A stretch of DNA of 64,000 bases from Runella sp. SP2 (GCF_003711225.1 NZ_CP031030.1:5146001-5210000), one strand, 5' to 3'; numbered from the stretch's first letter, positions 46,214 through 55,650 are shown. Program-made: numbers and translations. Notes: generated from the sequence alone by a model not told the origin.

Positions 46214-46978
46214 TTATTTTTTATAACCCAACTCTGCTCCTCCACTCACGGGCATGATACAGCCCGTTACAAACCGAGCGGCCTCAGAAACCAAAAACAC
46301 CGCCACGTCCGCAATCACGTCGCCTTCGGGACAGTAGCCAAGGGTGTGAATATTGTCCAAATAATTTTCAATGGCCACTGGATTAGGTTGTTGTGTTGCC
46401 CATTCTCGTAGCATGGGCGTCCATACACCCGCAGGACAAATGGCGTTGACCCTAATGCCAAAAGAAGCATAATCCAAGGCCATGGCTTTGGTCAGGGCGC
46501 TCATGCCACCTTTGGTAGCTACGTAAGCCGCGTGATTTTCTTGTCCCATCGTTCCAACCATGCTGGAGGTGTTTAAAATACAGCCTTTGGTCGCTTTCAA
46601 GGCTTCGATGCCATAACGGGTCGTCCAATACACACTTTTCAGGTTGATAGAAAACAAGCTATCCCATTCGTTTTCGGTGGTTTGGTCGAGCGGTTTTGAA
46701 GGACTAGCAATCCCAGCATTGTTATGAATGACATCTATTTTCCCAAACCGAGCAAGGGCCGTTTCGACCGCCGATTTTACGTCCGCTTCCTGTTGTACAT
46801 CTCCCACAAAACCAGCGTGTTCGTTGCCTAAACGGCTCATTAACTGATTCAAAGAAGTCTCGTTTTTGTCCATCACCAAAACCCGAGCACCCGCCTTTAC
46901 ATACGCTTCAGCACAAGCTTCGCCAATGCCCGAAGCACCTCCCGTGAGAAAAATTACTTTGTGAGCCAATGAGGTCAT
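46214..46978 (-). CDS. SDR-family dehydrogenase, probably L-fucose dehydrogenase
   Basis: 254 residues. Short-chain dehydrogenase motifs: TGGASGIGEAC nucleotide loop, NNAGIASP, Ser in NTSSMVG, Tyr/Lys in YVATK and the C-terminal PVSGGAELG. It is cytoplasmic. In oxidative fucose pathways an SDR oxidises L-fucose to the lactone, or later 2-keto-3-deoxy-L-fuconate. Both are possible here; the neighbours favour one of these roles. Twelve bases separate it from the dehydratase gene. Confidence 0.8.
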   Translation of the reverse strand: MTSLAHKVIFLTGGASGIGEACAEAYVKAGARVLVMDKNETSLNQLMSRLGNEHAGFVGDVQQEADVKSAVETALARFGKIDVIHNNAGIASPSKPLDQTTENEWDSLFSINLKSVYWTTRYGIEALKATKGCILNTSSMVGTMGQENHAAYVATKGGMSALTKAMALDYASFGIRVNAICPAGVWTPMLREWATQQPNPVAIENYLDNIHTLGYCPEGDVIADVAVFLVSEAARFVTGCIMPVSGGAELGYKK

Positions 46979-46990
46979 GTTTTTGGTGGC

Positions 46991-48217
46991 TTAGGGTTTC
47001 AAATCACTGCTGCTGCCTGCTTCCTGCGGCACTTGGTAATAGCCTTCAACGATGTTGGCTGGATGCACAAAGTAGGGTCGTAAATGCGGAATATGCTCTA
47101 AAAACAGGTTTTCATGCCCCATTCCGATGTGATTAAAAAGCACCAAATGTTGATGAATCTGGCCCATATCTCCGACGTGGGGCAGCACTGGGATATTGAA
47201 TTTTTTGGCCAATAAACTAACCGTCAAAAACTCCGAAACACCTCCTACGCGCACGGCATCTACCTGACAAAAATCCATGGCTTTGGCTTGCAGAAAGTTC
47301 TTAAAAATCACTTTGTTGGGAATGTGCTCACCCGTGGCCACTTTAAAAGGGGCGATGGCTCGGGCAATGGCTTGGTGCCCAAAAACATCATCAGGATGGG
47401 TGGGTTCTTCAATCCAATACGGGTTGATACTGCCCAGCCGCTGACAAATATCCAAGGCTTGCGGTACATTCCATTTTTGATTGGCATCCAGCATAATGGT
47501 GGCGGCATCTCCCGCCGTTTGCCGAATCAACGTGGCTCGGCGGAGGTCACGGAGGGGGTCATCAGAGCCTACTTTGAGTTTAAGGGCCGTAAAACCTTTG
47601 TCGAGGGCCTGCTTGGTTTTTTCAACGATAAGTTCATCCGAAAAATTAAACCAACCGACCGACGTATCGTAGCCTTTGTAGCCCGTTTTCAGGACAGCAT
47701 TTCTATTTTCTCTCGTTTTGTATTGTTCTTTGAGCAATTGAATGGCTTGCTCGCGGGTAAGTTCGTCTTCTAAATAGCTTAAATCCAGCGTATTTACGAG
47801 TTCTTCGGGCGATAAGTCCAGCAATAGTTTCCAAAGAGGAACCTGACGCGATTTGGCCCAAAGGTCGTAGCACGCGTTGACAATCGCGGCCAATGCCAAA
47901 TGAACAACGCCTTTGTGCGGCCCCAACCAACGGTAAGAAGGGGAGTCAACCAGCGAGCGATAGGTAGCGCCAAAGTTGGCCATTAAGGCTTCAATCTCCT
48001 GACCTACCAGTTTTTCGGATAAAAATTGAATGGCTTGGCAAACCAACTCAGTGCCCGCCCCCAAGGTAAAAGCCAACCCTATTCCTTCCAGAGAGGCATC
48101 GGTTTTCAACACACAAACTGCATAGGCATATTGGGGGTCGGTGTGGGTTGCATCGGAACCCGACCCATTGGGGAGGTCAAAACGTCGGTCAAGTACCTGA
48201 ATCGCAGAGATAACCAT
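46991..48217 (-). CDS. L-fuconate dehydratase (enolase superfamily)
   Basis: 408 residues. Mandelate-racemase-like enolase fold with LKLKVGSDD (the KxK bases), metal ligands MLDANQKW (Asp), WIEEPTHPDD (Glu) and VATGEHIP (Glu), and HVGDMGQIHQHL with the catalytic His. PNGSGSDATHTDPQYAYA at the start is distinctive for the fuconate dehydratase branch. It converts L-fuconate to 2-keto-3-deoxy-L-fuconate in the cytosol. Its partners for lactone hydrolysis and final cleavage are not in this window. Confidence 0.85.
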   Translation of the reverse strand: MVISAIQVLDRRFDLPNGSGSDATHTDPQYAYAVCVLKTDASLEGIGLAFTLGAGTELVCQAIQFLSEKLVGQEIEALMANFGATYRSLVDSPSYRWLGPHKGVVHLALAAIVNACYDLWAKSRQVPLWKLLLDLSPEELVNTLDLSYLEDELTREQAIQLLKEQYKTRENRNAVLKTGYKGYDTSVGWFNFSDELIVEKTKQALDKGFTALKLKVGSDDPLRDLRRATLIRQTAGDAATIMLDANQKWNVPQALDICQRLGSINPYWIEEPTHPDDVFGHQAIARAIAPFKVATGEHIPNKVIFKNFLQAKAMDFCQVDAVRVGGVSEFLTVSLLAKKFNIPVLPHVGDMGQIHQHLVLFNHIGMGHENLFLEHIPHLRPYFVHPANIVEGYYQVPQEAGSSSDLKP

Positions 48218-48269
48218 AACGGTTGTGAGGGTATAGTGGTTTCTATTTCTTTAACGAATTACTTCCTTG

Positions 48270-49943
48270 TCAACGTTTTCTGATTTTGACAAAGCCTTTA
48301 TTCTGAAACGACTTGTTGTCTGAACGCATCTCCACTTTCAGGACGGAGCTTGTGCCTTTATCAATTTGGCCCGTTCGGTTGATAAAAAACACATTCTCTT
48401 TGGGTTTTCGTTGGATAAATTCCTGCAGTGTGTTGGGGTCTTTATCAAAAATAATTTCAGCTTTTTCTACCCACATCCCCGTCACGCTGACGGCATTGGT
48501 AAAACTCACTTCGTATTGGCCTGGTGCGGTGATGTACTTTCCTAAGTCGATACTCATTTGGCCTTTACCGTTTACAAAATCTTTGGTATCCCATTCCTGC
48601 AAAATGGTGTACTCTTTGGCTTCTTTCTCCGCTTTTGGGAGTTCAAAACCTGGCACGTAATAGGCCGCCAAACTCCGAATCAGGGGAGTGCCTTTGTGTT
48701 CGATTACTTTTAGTTTTATCGCCGTAACTGCAACATCGTCGAAATAATCAATTTTAGTCACCCCGATTGAGCTACCTGTGGTCAGTTTTTCCCACTTATT
48801 TTTGGTAAGTCCCCACACTTCATATTTTCTGATTCTGTGGCCTTGTCGGTAGTCTTCCTTCAAAATCAAGTGATTGATTTTCGTTGGTTTTTCGAGCGAC
48901 AAGACCGCTTCTTTCGCGGCTTTGTTGTTTACTTCTGCCAAGGGACGCTCAAACCTTCGGTTGATTTCTGCCCCAAATTCAGCATACCTTTTTACATCTC
49001 CCGCTGGAATAAGCCCCGTTGTGTCGGGGTTAGAATTGAGCAGTAACGTACCTCCGTGCCCAACCGATTTGTAATAAATCTCCATCAACTCATCCACTGA
49101 GCGGCGTTTGGCTTCGTTTTTGGGCGACCAAAACCAATTATGGTTGTACAAAGTAACATCGGCCTCCAAAGGTGCCCAAACATCGCCGTCGGGGTCATCG
49201 TCGTATTGGGTTGCTACCCCCGACCTTAAAACCTTTCCTTTGAGGGAATTCCAAACGGGATAATGAAGGATGCCGCTTTCGGTGCCTGGCCAGCGGATGG
49301 TGGCATCTGAGCCCTGGAAAATGACCGCTTTGGAAGCATATTTTTGTAAAATATCGCTCACGGGCACTTTACACGAGCCATCAAACCATACTTCGAGCAT
49401 CTCGCCATAATTGGCCAAAACCTCGGTGAGTTGTTGTCTGAAAATTTTGTTGTACGCTTCCTGTTTGGAAGGGTCTTTGGTGATTCCTCCGCTTCCAAGC
49501 CCCGCGCCCCATTTGATGTCGCCAGGGTAGATGTAAATACCCAAGTTTAACCCCGCTTTTTTGCAGGAAACTGCTAAGTCTTTTATCAAATCCCCTTTGC
49601 CGTTTTTCCACGGAATATTCCTAACGCAATACTCGGTGGTGTGGGTAGGCCACCAACAAAAACTACCCGCATGTTTGGCCACAAAAATGATTTCTTTAGC
49701 GCCCCACGATTTAGCCACACGGCACCATTGGTCGGTGTCGAGTTGGGTAGGGTTGATGCGGGAAATGTCAAATTCGCCCGTTTCGTCGTACTCTTGACCG
49801 AGCCAAGTTGCCACCCCAAAGTGGACAAACATAATGCGTCCCTGTTCCTGCCATTTGTACTGAACAGCCGAAGGTTTAGCCAACTGTTGACCCGATACTT
49901 TTACATGGGCAAATAGGCAAAGGATGATAAAAAACTTTTTCAT
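48270..49943 (-). CDS. Second GH29-type alpha-L-fucosidase
   Basis: 557 residues from MKKFFIILCLF, with a signal peptide ending VSGQ; an upstream in-frame Met adds eight residues. RIMFVHFGVATWLGQEYDE, VAKHAGSFCWWP and LEVWFDGS (nucleophile Asp) are GH29 landmarks, with Ala replacing the first Asp in the usual KHHDG. LLLNSNPDTTGLI also matches. The C-terminal half holds two beta-sandwich domains. It likely attacks a different fucose linkage from the GH29 enzyme at 42771. An AraC-type gene is divergent, 122 bases away. Confidence 0.8.
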   Translation of the reverse strand: MKKFFIILCLFAHVKVSGQQLAKPSAVQYKWQEQGRIMFVHFGVATWLGQEYDETGEFDISRINPTQLDTDQWCRVAKSWGAKEIIFVAKHAGSFCWWPTHTTEYCVRNIPWKNGKGDLIKDLAVSCKKAGLNLGIYIYPGDIKWGAGLGSGGITKDPSKQEAYNKIFRQQLTEVLANYGEMLEVWFDGSCKVPVSDILQKYASKAVIFQGSDATIRWPGTESGILHYPVWNSLKGKVLRSGVATQYDDDPDGDVWAPLEADVTLYNHNWFWSPKNEAKRRSVDELMEIYYKSVGHGGTLLLNSNPDTTGLIPAGDVKRYAEFGAEINRRFERPLAEVNNKAAKEAVLSLEKPTKINHLILKEDYRQGHRIRKYEVWGLTKNKWEKLTTGSSIGVTKIDYFDDVAVTAIKLKVIEHKGTPLIRSLAAYYVPGFELPKAEKEAKEYTILQEWDTKDFVNGKGQMSIDLGKYITAPGQYEVSFTNAVSVTGMWVEKAEIIFDKDPNTLQEFIQRKPKENVFFINRTGQIDKGTSSVLKVEMRSDNKSFQNKGFVKIRKR

Positions 49944-50065
49944 TGAAAATGAGAATAGGTAAATCAAAGGAATTGTACAAAATAATGGGCGATTTTTGGC
50001 AAAAACCTATTTTTGGTTGCTATTTATCAATACTATATTTGCAAAAACGAGCCATACCTGCAAAA

Positions 50066-50938
50066 ATGAAAGCTACTTACACCCTTTTGCCCGATTTTAC
50101 TACCGCCCAAAAGCCTTTTGTAGTCAAGCAAATTATACGGTCGTCGTTTGCCACTGACTTCCACTTTCACAATGAATGTCAATTGGTCTATATTTTATCG
50201 GGTGCTGGTACTCGGATTATCGGGGGAACCATCGAACGTTTTGAGTGCGGAGATTTAACTTTTGTTGGCCCCAATGTCCCTCACGTATGGTACAGTGAAT
50301 TTAACGCCGCAAGCGAGCACGAGCCTGCGGTGTCAGTGGCTTTGTACATTAATCCTACTACGTTGACGGAATACCTGAAACCCTTTGTGGACACAAAGTT
50401 GTTGGAAGAGTTTTTTGTGCAGTCTAAAAAAGGAATTAGCTTTTCTGGGAAGAAAAAGGAGCGGATTATTGGCTATTTGCAGGACATGTTAGAAAGTAAG
50501 AATATGCAGTTGTTGGCCTCTTTCTTACAGATTATGGTGCTTTTGCTTGACCCCGAAGACATGATTTGGCTCAATAGAACCCCGCTGCTTTCTACTTTTA
50601 CGGATAAAAATCAAAACCGAGTTTCGCGATTGATGGAGTACATTCAGCAGAATTTCAGAGAAGACATTACCATTGAGCAAGCGGCTTCGGTGGCAGGGTT
50701 ACAATTACATTCGTTTTGTCGTTTTTTCAAAAACCTTACTTACCGCACTTTTTCAGATTTTTTAAACGAAGTACGCATCGCCTTTGCCTGTCAGCTTTTA
50801 CAACAAACTGACTTACCGATTACGCAAGTAGCTTTCGAGAGTGGTTACAGTAACGTGTCGTATTTCAACCGTTCGTTCAAAAAAATCCACCAACGTACGC
50901 CCAGGGAATTTCGGGCACAACTGAGTACTTTACGTTAA
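50066..50938 (+). CDS. AraC-family transcriptional regulator
   Basis: 290 residues from MKATYTLLPDF. An earlier ATG at 49943 would overlap the divergent gene and add 41 residues without domain support. An N-terminal cupin sensing domain (FHFHNECQLVYILSGAGTRI, GDLTFVGPNVPHVWYS) is followed by the AraC double HTH (DITIEQAASVAGLQLHSFCRFFK and ITQVAFESGYSNVSYFNRSFKK). It probably senses fucose or a derivative and activates the adjacent fucose genes. Confidence 0.88.
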   Translation: MKATYTLLPDFTTAQKPFVVKQIIRSSFATDFHFHNECQLVYILSGAGTRIIGGTIERFECGDLTFVGPNVPHVWYSEFNAASEHEPAVSVALYINPTTLTEYLKPFVDTKLLEEFFVQSKKGISFSGKKKERIIGYLQDMLESKNMQLLASFLQIMVLLLDPEDMIWLNRTPLLSTFTDKNQNRVSRLMEYIQQNFREDITIEQAASVAGLQLHSFCRFFKNLTYRTFSDFLNEVRIAFACQLLQQTDLPITQVAFESGYSNVSYFNRSFKKIHQRTPREFRAQLSTLR

Positions 50939-50954
50939 ATTGCTTTTTTATCTT

Positions 50955-51033
50955 TTTTCCCCGCAGATGCACGCAGATGGAATACCCGCAGAATAGCGCT
51001 GATAGTAGTCTGCGCCAATCTGCGGGGAAAAAT
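50955..51033. repeat. CGCAGAT repeat element, complete hairpin
   Basis: TTTTCCCCGCAGAT pairs with ATCTGCGGGGAAAA across about 50 bases containing more CGCAGA and TCTGCG copies. It lies between converging AraC and kbl genes and bounds the fucose module at its right end. Confidence 0.75.
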
Positions 51034-52227
51034 TTAGCCAGCAATAACGCCCAAACGTTGCCCTACTTTCACAAACGCTTCCACGGCGCGCTGCAAGTGC
51101 TCTGGCTCGTGACCCGCCGAAATCTGTACCCGAATCCGCGCTTTACCTTTGGGAACGACTGGGTAGAAAAAGCCGATGACGTAAATGCCTTCTTCCAATA
51201 GCTGCTTGGCAAACTCCTGCGCCAAGGGTGCATCGTACAACATAATAGGCACGATGGGGTGTTCGCCTGGCAAAATATCAAAACCTGCGGCCGTCATGGC
51301 CGCTCTGAAATAACGGGTATTGGCTTCGAGTTTATCACGCAGGGCGGTCGATTGGCGCAACAATTCTAATACTTTGAGCGAAGCCCCCACAATGGATGGC
51401 GCGAGGGTATTGGAAAACAAATACGGCCGCGAACGCTGACGAAGCAATTCGACGATTTCTTTACGAGCCGCCGTAAAACCGCCCGACGCGCCACCCAAGG
51501 CTTTGCCGTAGGTGCCAGTGATGATGTCGATACGGCCTAACACGCCTTTGTGTTCGGGCGTTCCGCGACCAGTTTTGCCCATAAAACCGCTGGCGTGGCA
51601 TTCGTCCACCATCACCAACGCTTGGTATTGGTCGGCCAAGTCGCAGATTTTATCCAATTGCGCAATGGTGCCATCCATCGAAAACACACCATCGGTGACA
51701 ATCAATCGGCGACGGCAAGAGGCACTGGCGCGGAGTTGTGCCTCCAAATCCTCCATGTTGTTGTGCTGATAGCGGAAACGTTTGGCTTTGCACAAACGAA
51801 TCCCGTCGATGATGGACGCGTGGTTGAGTTCGTCGGAGATGATGGCATCTTCTTCTCCCAACAACGGCTCAAAAACCCCACCGTTGGCATCAAACGCGGC
51901 GGCGTACAAAATACAATCTTCGGCTCCCACAAAAGCAGCCGTTTGGCGCTCAAGTTCTTTGTGAATGTCTTGCGTACCACAAATAAACCGTACCGACGAA
52001 AGGCCAAAACCGTGGGTTTCGAGGGCTTCGTGAGCGGCCTTAATCACCTCTGGATGAGACGACAAACCCAAGTAATTGTTGGCACAAAAATTCAGTACTT
52101 CGCGGCCATTCTGAACGGTGATTTCGGCCGATTGGGGCGATACAATGATTCGCTCTGATTTATAAAGCCCTGCTTCTTTAAGGGCGTTGAGTTCCTGTTG
52201 GAGGTCGTTTTTGATGCTTGCGTACAT
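51034..52227 (-). CDS. kbl: Glycine C-acetyltransferase (2-amino-3-ketobutyrate CoA ligase)
   Basis: 397 residues of the alpha-oxoamine synthase family. [59 protein letters not shown] and [13 protein letters not shown] (the Lys that binds PLP) are all typical. With CoA it splits 2-amino-3-ketobutyrate to glycine and acetyl-CoA in the cytosol. The tdh-like gene ends 4 bases upstream, making the two-step threonine degradation pair. Confidence 0.93.
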   Translation of the reverse strand: MYASIKNDLQQELNALKEAGLYKSERIIVSPQSAEITVQNGREVLNFCANNYLGLSSHPEVIKAAHEALETHGFGLSSVRFICGTQDIHKELERQTAAFVGAEDCILYAAAFDANGGVFEPLLGEEDAIISDELNHASIIDGIRLCKAKRFRYQHNNMEDLEAQLRASASCRRRLIVTDGVFSMDGTIAQLDKICDLADQYQALVMVDECHASGFMGKTGRGTPEHKGVLGRIDIITGTYGKALGGASGGFTAARKEIVELLRQRSRPYLFSNTLAPSIVGASLKVLELLRQSTALRDKLEANTRYFRAAMTAAGFDILPGEHPIVPIMLYDAPLAQEFAKQLLEEGIYVIGFFYPVVPKGKARIRVQISAGHEPEHLQRAVEAFVKVGQRLGVIAG

Positions 52228-52231
52228 ACGT

Positions 52232-53176
52232 TTAGATAACTTTTTCGGTGAGGTGGGTAATCATTTCTTTCGTCATTTTGGGTAAATCGAAGCGGGGTTT
52301 CCAGCCCCAATCGCGCCGCGCGACCGAATCATCAATGGTTTTGGGCCACGAATCGGCAATCGCTTGACGGAAATCGGGTTTGTAGTCAACCTGAAAATCA
52401 GGAAAATAGGTCTGAATAGAAGCGGCTACTTGGGCGGGGGTAAAGCTCATTCCCGCCAAATTGTACGACGTCCGTACCGTGATGGCCGCTTCGGGCGCTT
52501 CCATCAGTTCCAGCGTGGCGCGGAGGGCATCGTCCATGTAAATCATCGGCAACAACGTGTCGGCGGCTAAAAAACACTCGAAGCGGTTGCCTTGAATGGC
52601 TTCGTGGTAAATGGCAACGGCGTAGTCGGTAGTACCTCCTCCTGGCATGGATTGGTAGCTAATGACGCCTGGGTAGCGCAGCGACCGCACATCGAGGCCA
52701 TAGCGTTTGTGGTAATAAACCGACCAGTTTTCGGCGGCCACTTTGCTGATGCCATACACCGTTGAGGGGTCGAGGAGGGCCGATTGAGGCGTTTCGTACT
52801 TGGGAGCTTGCATGCCAAAAGCCGCAATGGAACTCGGCACAAATACTTTGTTGACTTGGTGGAGGCGAGCTACTTCCAGCACGTTGAGCAGGGTTTGCAT
52901 GTTGAGGTTCCACGCCCAAAGCGGGTCGGCCTCGCCTTTGGCCGAAAGAATCGCCGCCAAATGATAGATTTGGGTGACGCGGTAACGCTGCACAACGCTG
53001 GCGAGCATCGTGGCGTCGGTGGCATCTAGGCGTTCAAAAATCGCTTGTTGGTTTTCTCCCGCTCGAAGGTCGCTTGCGATGACATTCTCCCAGCCGTAGA
53101 GGCGTTGTAAATGAGGCAACAATGCCGTTCCAATCTGGCCATTTGCGCCAATCACTAAAATCGTTTCCTGTTTCAT
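52232..53176 (-). CDS. tdh: L-threonine 3-dehydrogenase (NAD-dependent epimerase-type)
   Basis: 314 residues of the extended SDR family, not the zinc-dependent [19 protein letters not shown] nucleotide loop, [26 protein letters not shown] and the catalytic Tyr-Lys pair in [11 protein letters not shown] are present. The [18 protein letters not shown] and [12 protein letters not shown] blocks are typical of the SDR-type TDH. It oxidises L-threonine to 2-amino-3-ketobutyrate for Kbl. Confidence 0.9.
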   Translation of the reverse strand: MKQETILVIGANGQIGTALLPHLQRLYGWENVIASDLRAGENQQAIFERLDATDATMLASVVQRYRVTQIYHLAAILSAKGEADPLWAWNLNMQTLLNVLEVARLHQVNKVFVPSSIAAFGMQAPKYETPQSALLDPSTVYGISKVAAENWSVYYHKRYGLDVRSLRYPGVISYQSMPGGGTTDYAVAIYHEAIQGNRFECFLAADTLLPMIYMDDALRATLELMEAPEAAITVRTSYNLAGMSFTPAQVAASIQTYFPDFQVDYKPDFRQAIADSWPKTIDDSVARRDWGWKPRFDLPKMTKEMITHLTEKVI

Positions 53177-53229
53177 AACTGTGGCGTTTTAGCTGATTTT
53201 TAACTTTTGATGAAGTGTAATTAACGGCA

Positions 53230-53237
53230 CAAAGTTA
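53230..53237 (-). promoter_or_regulatory. Candidate -7 box for tdh-kbl
   Basis: TAACTTTG on the minus strand is an exact TAnnTTTG match, 54 bases before the tdh start. No TTG is found at normal -33 spacing, so an activator (the divergent Lrp protein, by inference) may be needed. Confidence 0.45.
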
Positions 53238-53359
53238 TATAGGCACTACTATTGACGTATATATTCCAATAAAATCCATTAATTTTACTGAACATCATTA
53301 TTTTTAAAGAAAATTTCGCTAAACAGGATTTAATTGAGATAGGATAAAAAGAAAATTTT

Positions 53360-53830
53360 ATGGCACTCGAATCGCTCGATGATATTGACAAAAAACTTCT
53401 ACGGCTTTTGCAGGCCGACGCCAAGCTCACAACCAAAGAATTGGCCGCCCGATTGGGCCTTACCTTGTCGCCCGTTTATGAACGAATCAGGCGTTTGGAG
53501 CAGCTTGGGTTTATCAAACAGTACGTGGCTATTCTGGACAAAGACTTGCTTGGGCAGCCGATTACCATCTTTTGCCAAGTATCGATGCGCTACCACGACA
53601 AAGCGTTTATTGAGAGTTTTGAAGAAGAAATTCAAAAGTTGGAAGAAGTACAGGAATGTTACCACATGGCGGGGCAAGTGGATTTCTTGTTAAAAATCAA
53701 TGTAGGGAGTTTGGACGAATACCATAACTTTGTCCGAAACAAATTATCAAAAATTGAAAATATAGGTACGCTCAATAGTACCTTTTCACTAAAAGTCATC
53801 AAGCATAGTTGGAGTTATACGGTGAAGTAA
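53360..53830 (+). CDS. Lrp/AsnC-family regulator
   Basis: 156 residues. N-terminal winged helix (LDDIDKKLLRLLQADAKLTT, TLSPVYERIRRLEQLGFI) and C-terminal RAM ligand domain (CYHMAGQVDFLLKI, SLDEYHNFV). It is divergent from tdh-kbl, which it probably regulates in response to an amino acid. Its stop is only 22 bases before the first array lipoprotein, so read-through into the array is possible. Confidence 0.92.
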   Translation: MALESLDDIDKKLLRLLQADAKLTTKELAARLGLTLSPVYERIRRLEQLGFIKQYVAILDKDLLGQPITIFCQVSMRYHDKAFIESFEEEIQKLEEVQECYHMAGQVDFLLKINVGSLDEYHNFVRNKLSKIENIGTLNSTFSLKVIKHSWSYTVK

Positions 53831-53852
53831 CTTCACACTAAAAAAACAACGT

Positions 53853-54299
53853 ATGAACATGAAACGATTAATCAAACCATTTCTATACGCCACGGTGGTG
53901 ATGCTGATGAGCGTGAGTTGTAAGAAGGAAGGACCCAACCCTTTAGATGATGGAGTTGTCTCTTGTGCCGCAGGTGATTTATATGATTGGGTATTGATTG
54001 CTAAGCTTGAAAACGAACCCGCCGACGTAGGCCGAGGCGCTTTGCTGTTTAAGCAAGGTTTCACCGTAGGGGGAGGATACAAACCAGACCTGCCTCAGCA
54101 TAGTATTTTAGTGTGCGGATTAAGTGATGACAAGGTAAAAGACTTGGAGCAGACCTACATTTTTACCAATGAATACATGCAAAACCCACGTTATCTCTAT
54201 CGGGTGTGGGGACGCATCTTTTGGGCACGAGGTATTGGGGGATTTACTGGTCTTCCAGTATTGGCTGCTCAAATTGATAAAGTTGAAAAAATTCCATAA
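53853..54299 (+). CDS. Array lipoprotein 1
   Basis: 148 residues. Signal MNMKRLIKPFLYATVVMLMS, lipobox SVSC (Cys23), then a charged KKEGPNPLDDG linker. The mature domain shows DWVLIAKLENEPADVG, DDKVKDLEQTYIFTNEYMQN, YRVWGRIFWARG and the end IDKVEKIP. It is a duplicate of array member 4, with about 27 of 148 residues different by my count. I do not recognise a Pfam family. It probably sits on the outer membrane. It follows the Lrp gene by 22 bases and has no promoter of its own that I can see. Confidence 0.75.
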   Translation: MNMKRLIKPFLYATVVMLMSVSCKKEGPNPLDDGVVSCAAGDLYDWVLIAKLENEPADVGRGALLFKQGFTVGGGYKPDLPQHSILVCGLSDDKVKDLEQTYIFTNEYMQNPRYLYRVWGRIFWARGIGGFTGLPVLAAQIDKVEKIP

Positions 54300-54322
54300 A
54301 CCATTTTTAAACAACCACGGCA

Positions 54323-54373
54323 ATGAAAAAGATAGTACTGTTAATTCTTTTAATCTCACGCTGCTGCCTATGA
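54323..54373 (+). pseudogene. Signal-peptide stub after array lipoprotein 1
   Basis: ATG followed by 15 codons (MKKIVLLILLISRCCL), then TGA. It has the shape of a lipoprotein signal cut off at the cysteines, and its stop lies in the next leader block. An identical copy lies at 56237-56287. Best read as the 5' remnant of a second gene of the cassette. Confidence 0.5.
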
Positions 54374-54421
54374 AACACCCTTCATTCTAGTAACAAAAAA
54401 TTCACACTAAAAAAACAACGT

Positions 54422-54868
54422 ATGAACATGAAACGATTAGTTATTTCCTCCTTAGGGGCTAAGGGGCTCCTCTACGCCGCCGCTGTGCTACTCCTGACAG
54501 AAGGCTGCTTTTCCAGCCCCTTTAAAAGCCGAACAACCACCGTCTTTGGTACAGTGACCGATAACGATACTAAATTGCCTGTAGATAGTGTGCAAATTAT
54601 GATTACTGGAGGAAAAGGGGGAGTTGCTTCTAATGCCGATGAACTCAAGATAATTTATACTGATAAACAAGGCTACTACTCTACCACGATTGATGTTCCT
54701 AATAGTTATCACAAAATAACTGTACTAAATAGGTATTTTGATAAATTAAAGTACACTTTGAAATACCGTGGTTATTTTTCTTACAAAGACCGCAATCGAA
54801 TAGATTATTGTTGTCCTGCAGAAATTGGTTCAAAAACGCAGTACGATTTCATGATGCTTCCCAAATAA
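54422..54868 (+). CDS. Array lipoprotein 2 (carboxypeptidase-regulatory-like)
   Basis: 148 residues. Its first seven residues, MNMKRLV, come from the array leader; then ISSLGAKGLLYAAAVLLL differs and ends LTEGC. The mature part is a single CarboxypepD_reg-like sandwich: VFGTVTDNDTKLPVDSVQI, YTDKQGYYSTTIDV, YRGYFSYKD and a Cys-Cys pair before GSKTQYDFMMLPK. It is a paralogue of the protein at 11221 and unlike the other array members in its mature domain. This shows that the leader block is attached to at least two unrelated folds. Confidence 0.75.
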   Translation: MNMKRLVISSLGAKGLLYAAAVLLLTEGCFSSPFKSRTTTVFGTVTDNDTKLPVDSVQIMITGGKGGVASNADELKIIYTDKQGYYSTTIDVPNSYHKITVLNRYFDKLKYTLKYRGYFSYKDRNRIDYCCPAEIGSKTQYDFMMLPK

Positions 54869-54892
54869 AATCAAATTTTAAATTTCAATGTT

Positions 54893-55033
54893 ATGAAAAA
54901 AGTATTTAAAAATTCATTGCGAGTTGTTAATACCCTTCTCCTTATTGGGCTGTCTTTTATATCTATGGTGTCAGCTTCGGCTCAAAAAGACAAAGATACC
55001 TACCAAAAGCAGATAGACGAGCATATCAATTGA
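54893..55033 (+). CDS. 46-residue secretory ORF after array lipoprotein 2
   Basis: MKKVFKNSLRVVNTLLLIGL, then a cleavage-like SASAQ and only 16 further residues rich in Lys and Asp, ending TGA. It may be a small secreted peptide or, given the stubs at the same position in the other cassettes, a truncated second gene. It starts 24 bases after the preceding stop. Confidence 0.5.
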   Translation: MKKVFKNSLRVVNTLLLIGLSFISMVSASAQKDKDTYQKQIDEHIN

Positions 55034-55114
55034 TCATCCACCCTTTTACACGCTGCTGCCTATGAAATACCCTTCATTCTAGTAACAAAAAATTTCACAC
55101 TAAAAAAACAACGT

Positions 55115-55507
55115 ATGAACATGAAACGATTAGTCAAACCATTTCTATACGCCACGGTAGTAATGCTCGTGAGCGTGAGTTGCGAACGAAAAGCCCCCTG
55201 CGACGACGGCACTTGTTGTGGCCCATCTCCGCAAAAATTAGCCTATGTCCAATCTTTAGTGAATGCTAAAGCTGATGTTGGTAATGATTGCTTAGTAATT
55301 GAAAATATAGGAACTACTTGGTTTTGTGTGCTTCAACAAGATGGAACTTTAGTGCAAAGTTTAAAACAAACCTATATAAACGGCAAACCTCAACCTTTTA
55401 AATATCGTGTTTGGGGGAAAATTTTCGATTGTGTTAACTGCCCTGTAAGTCAAGTAGGGGTTCGTGTACAGTATATTCAAGTTGAAAAAATTGAACAATT
55501 TAATTAA
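55115..55507 (+). CDS. Array lipoprotein 3
   Basis: 130 residues. Leader MNMKRLVKPFLYATVVMLVS, lipobox SVSC, then a cysteine-rich head with CDDGTCC. The mature part shares with members 1, 4 and 5 the string VQSLKQTY, then YRVWGKIF and the end YIQVEKIEQFN. The CDDGxCC head is shared with member 5. Probably an outer-membrane lipoprotein with disulfides. No recognised family. Confidence 0.75.
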   Translation: MNMKRLVKPFLYATVVMLVSVSCERKAPCDDGTCCGPSPQKLAYVQSLVNAKADVGNDCLVIENIGTTWFCVLQQDGTLVQSLKQTYINGKPQPFKYRVWGKIFDCVNCPVSQVGVRVQYIQVEKIEQFN

Positions 55508-55519
55508 ATTTTAAAGATT

Positions 55520-55573
55520 ATGAACAAGCTTTTAATACTCTTTATTATTTCATATATCATACAAAAAAACTAA
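55520..55573 (+). pseudogene. Signal-peptide stub after array lipoprotein 3
   Basis: MNKLLILFIISYIIQKN, then stop. It starts 12 bases after the lipoprotein and is a hydrophobic leader without a mature part, like the other stubs. Confidence 0.45.
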
Positions 55574-55650
55574 CTTTCCTTAAAAAATCAATCTATTAGC
55601 CTTTTATATATTTACACATCTATCATTTACTAAATCATTAAAAAAATAAT

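Noticed and set aside
49943-50065. 41-residue extension of the AraC regulator
   Set aside because: It would overlap the start of the divergent fucosidase and has no domain support.
51550-52158. Open plus-strand frame of about 202 codons inside kbl
   Set aside because: Antisense to a highly conserved enzyme; its composition follows the coding strand.
51034-53176. kbl-tdh as the last steps of the fucose pathway
   Set aside because: Both are specific for threonine degradation, and a divergent Lrp gene and a repeat separate them from the fucose genes.
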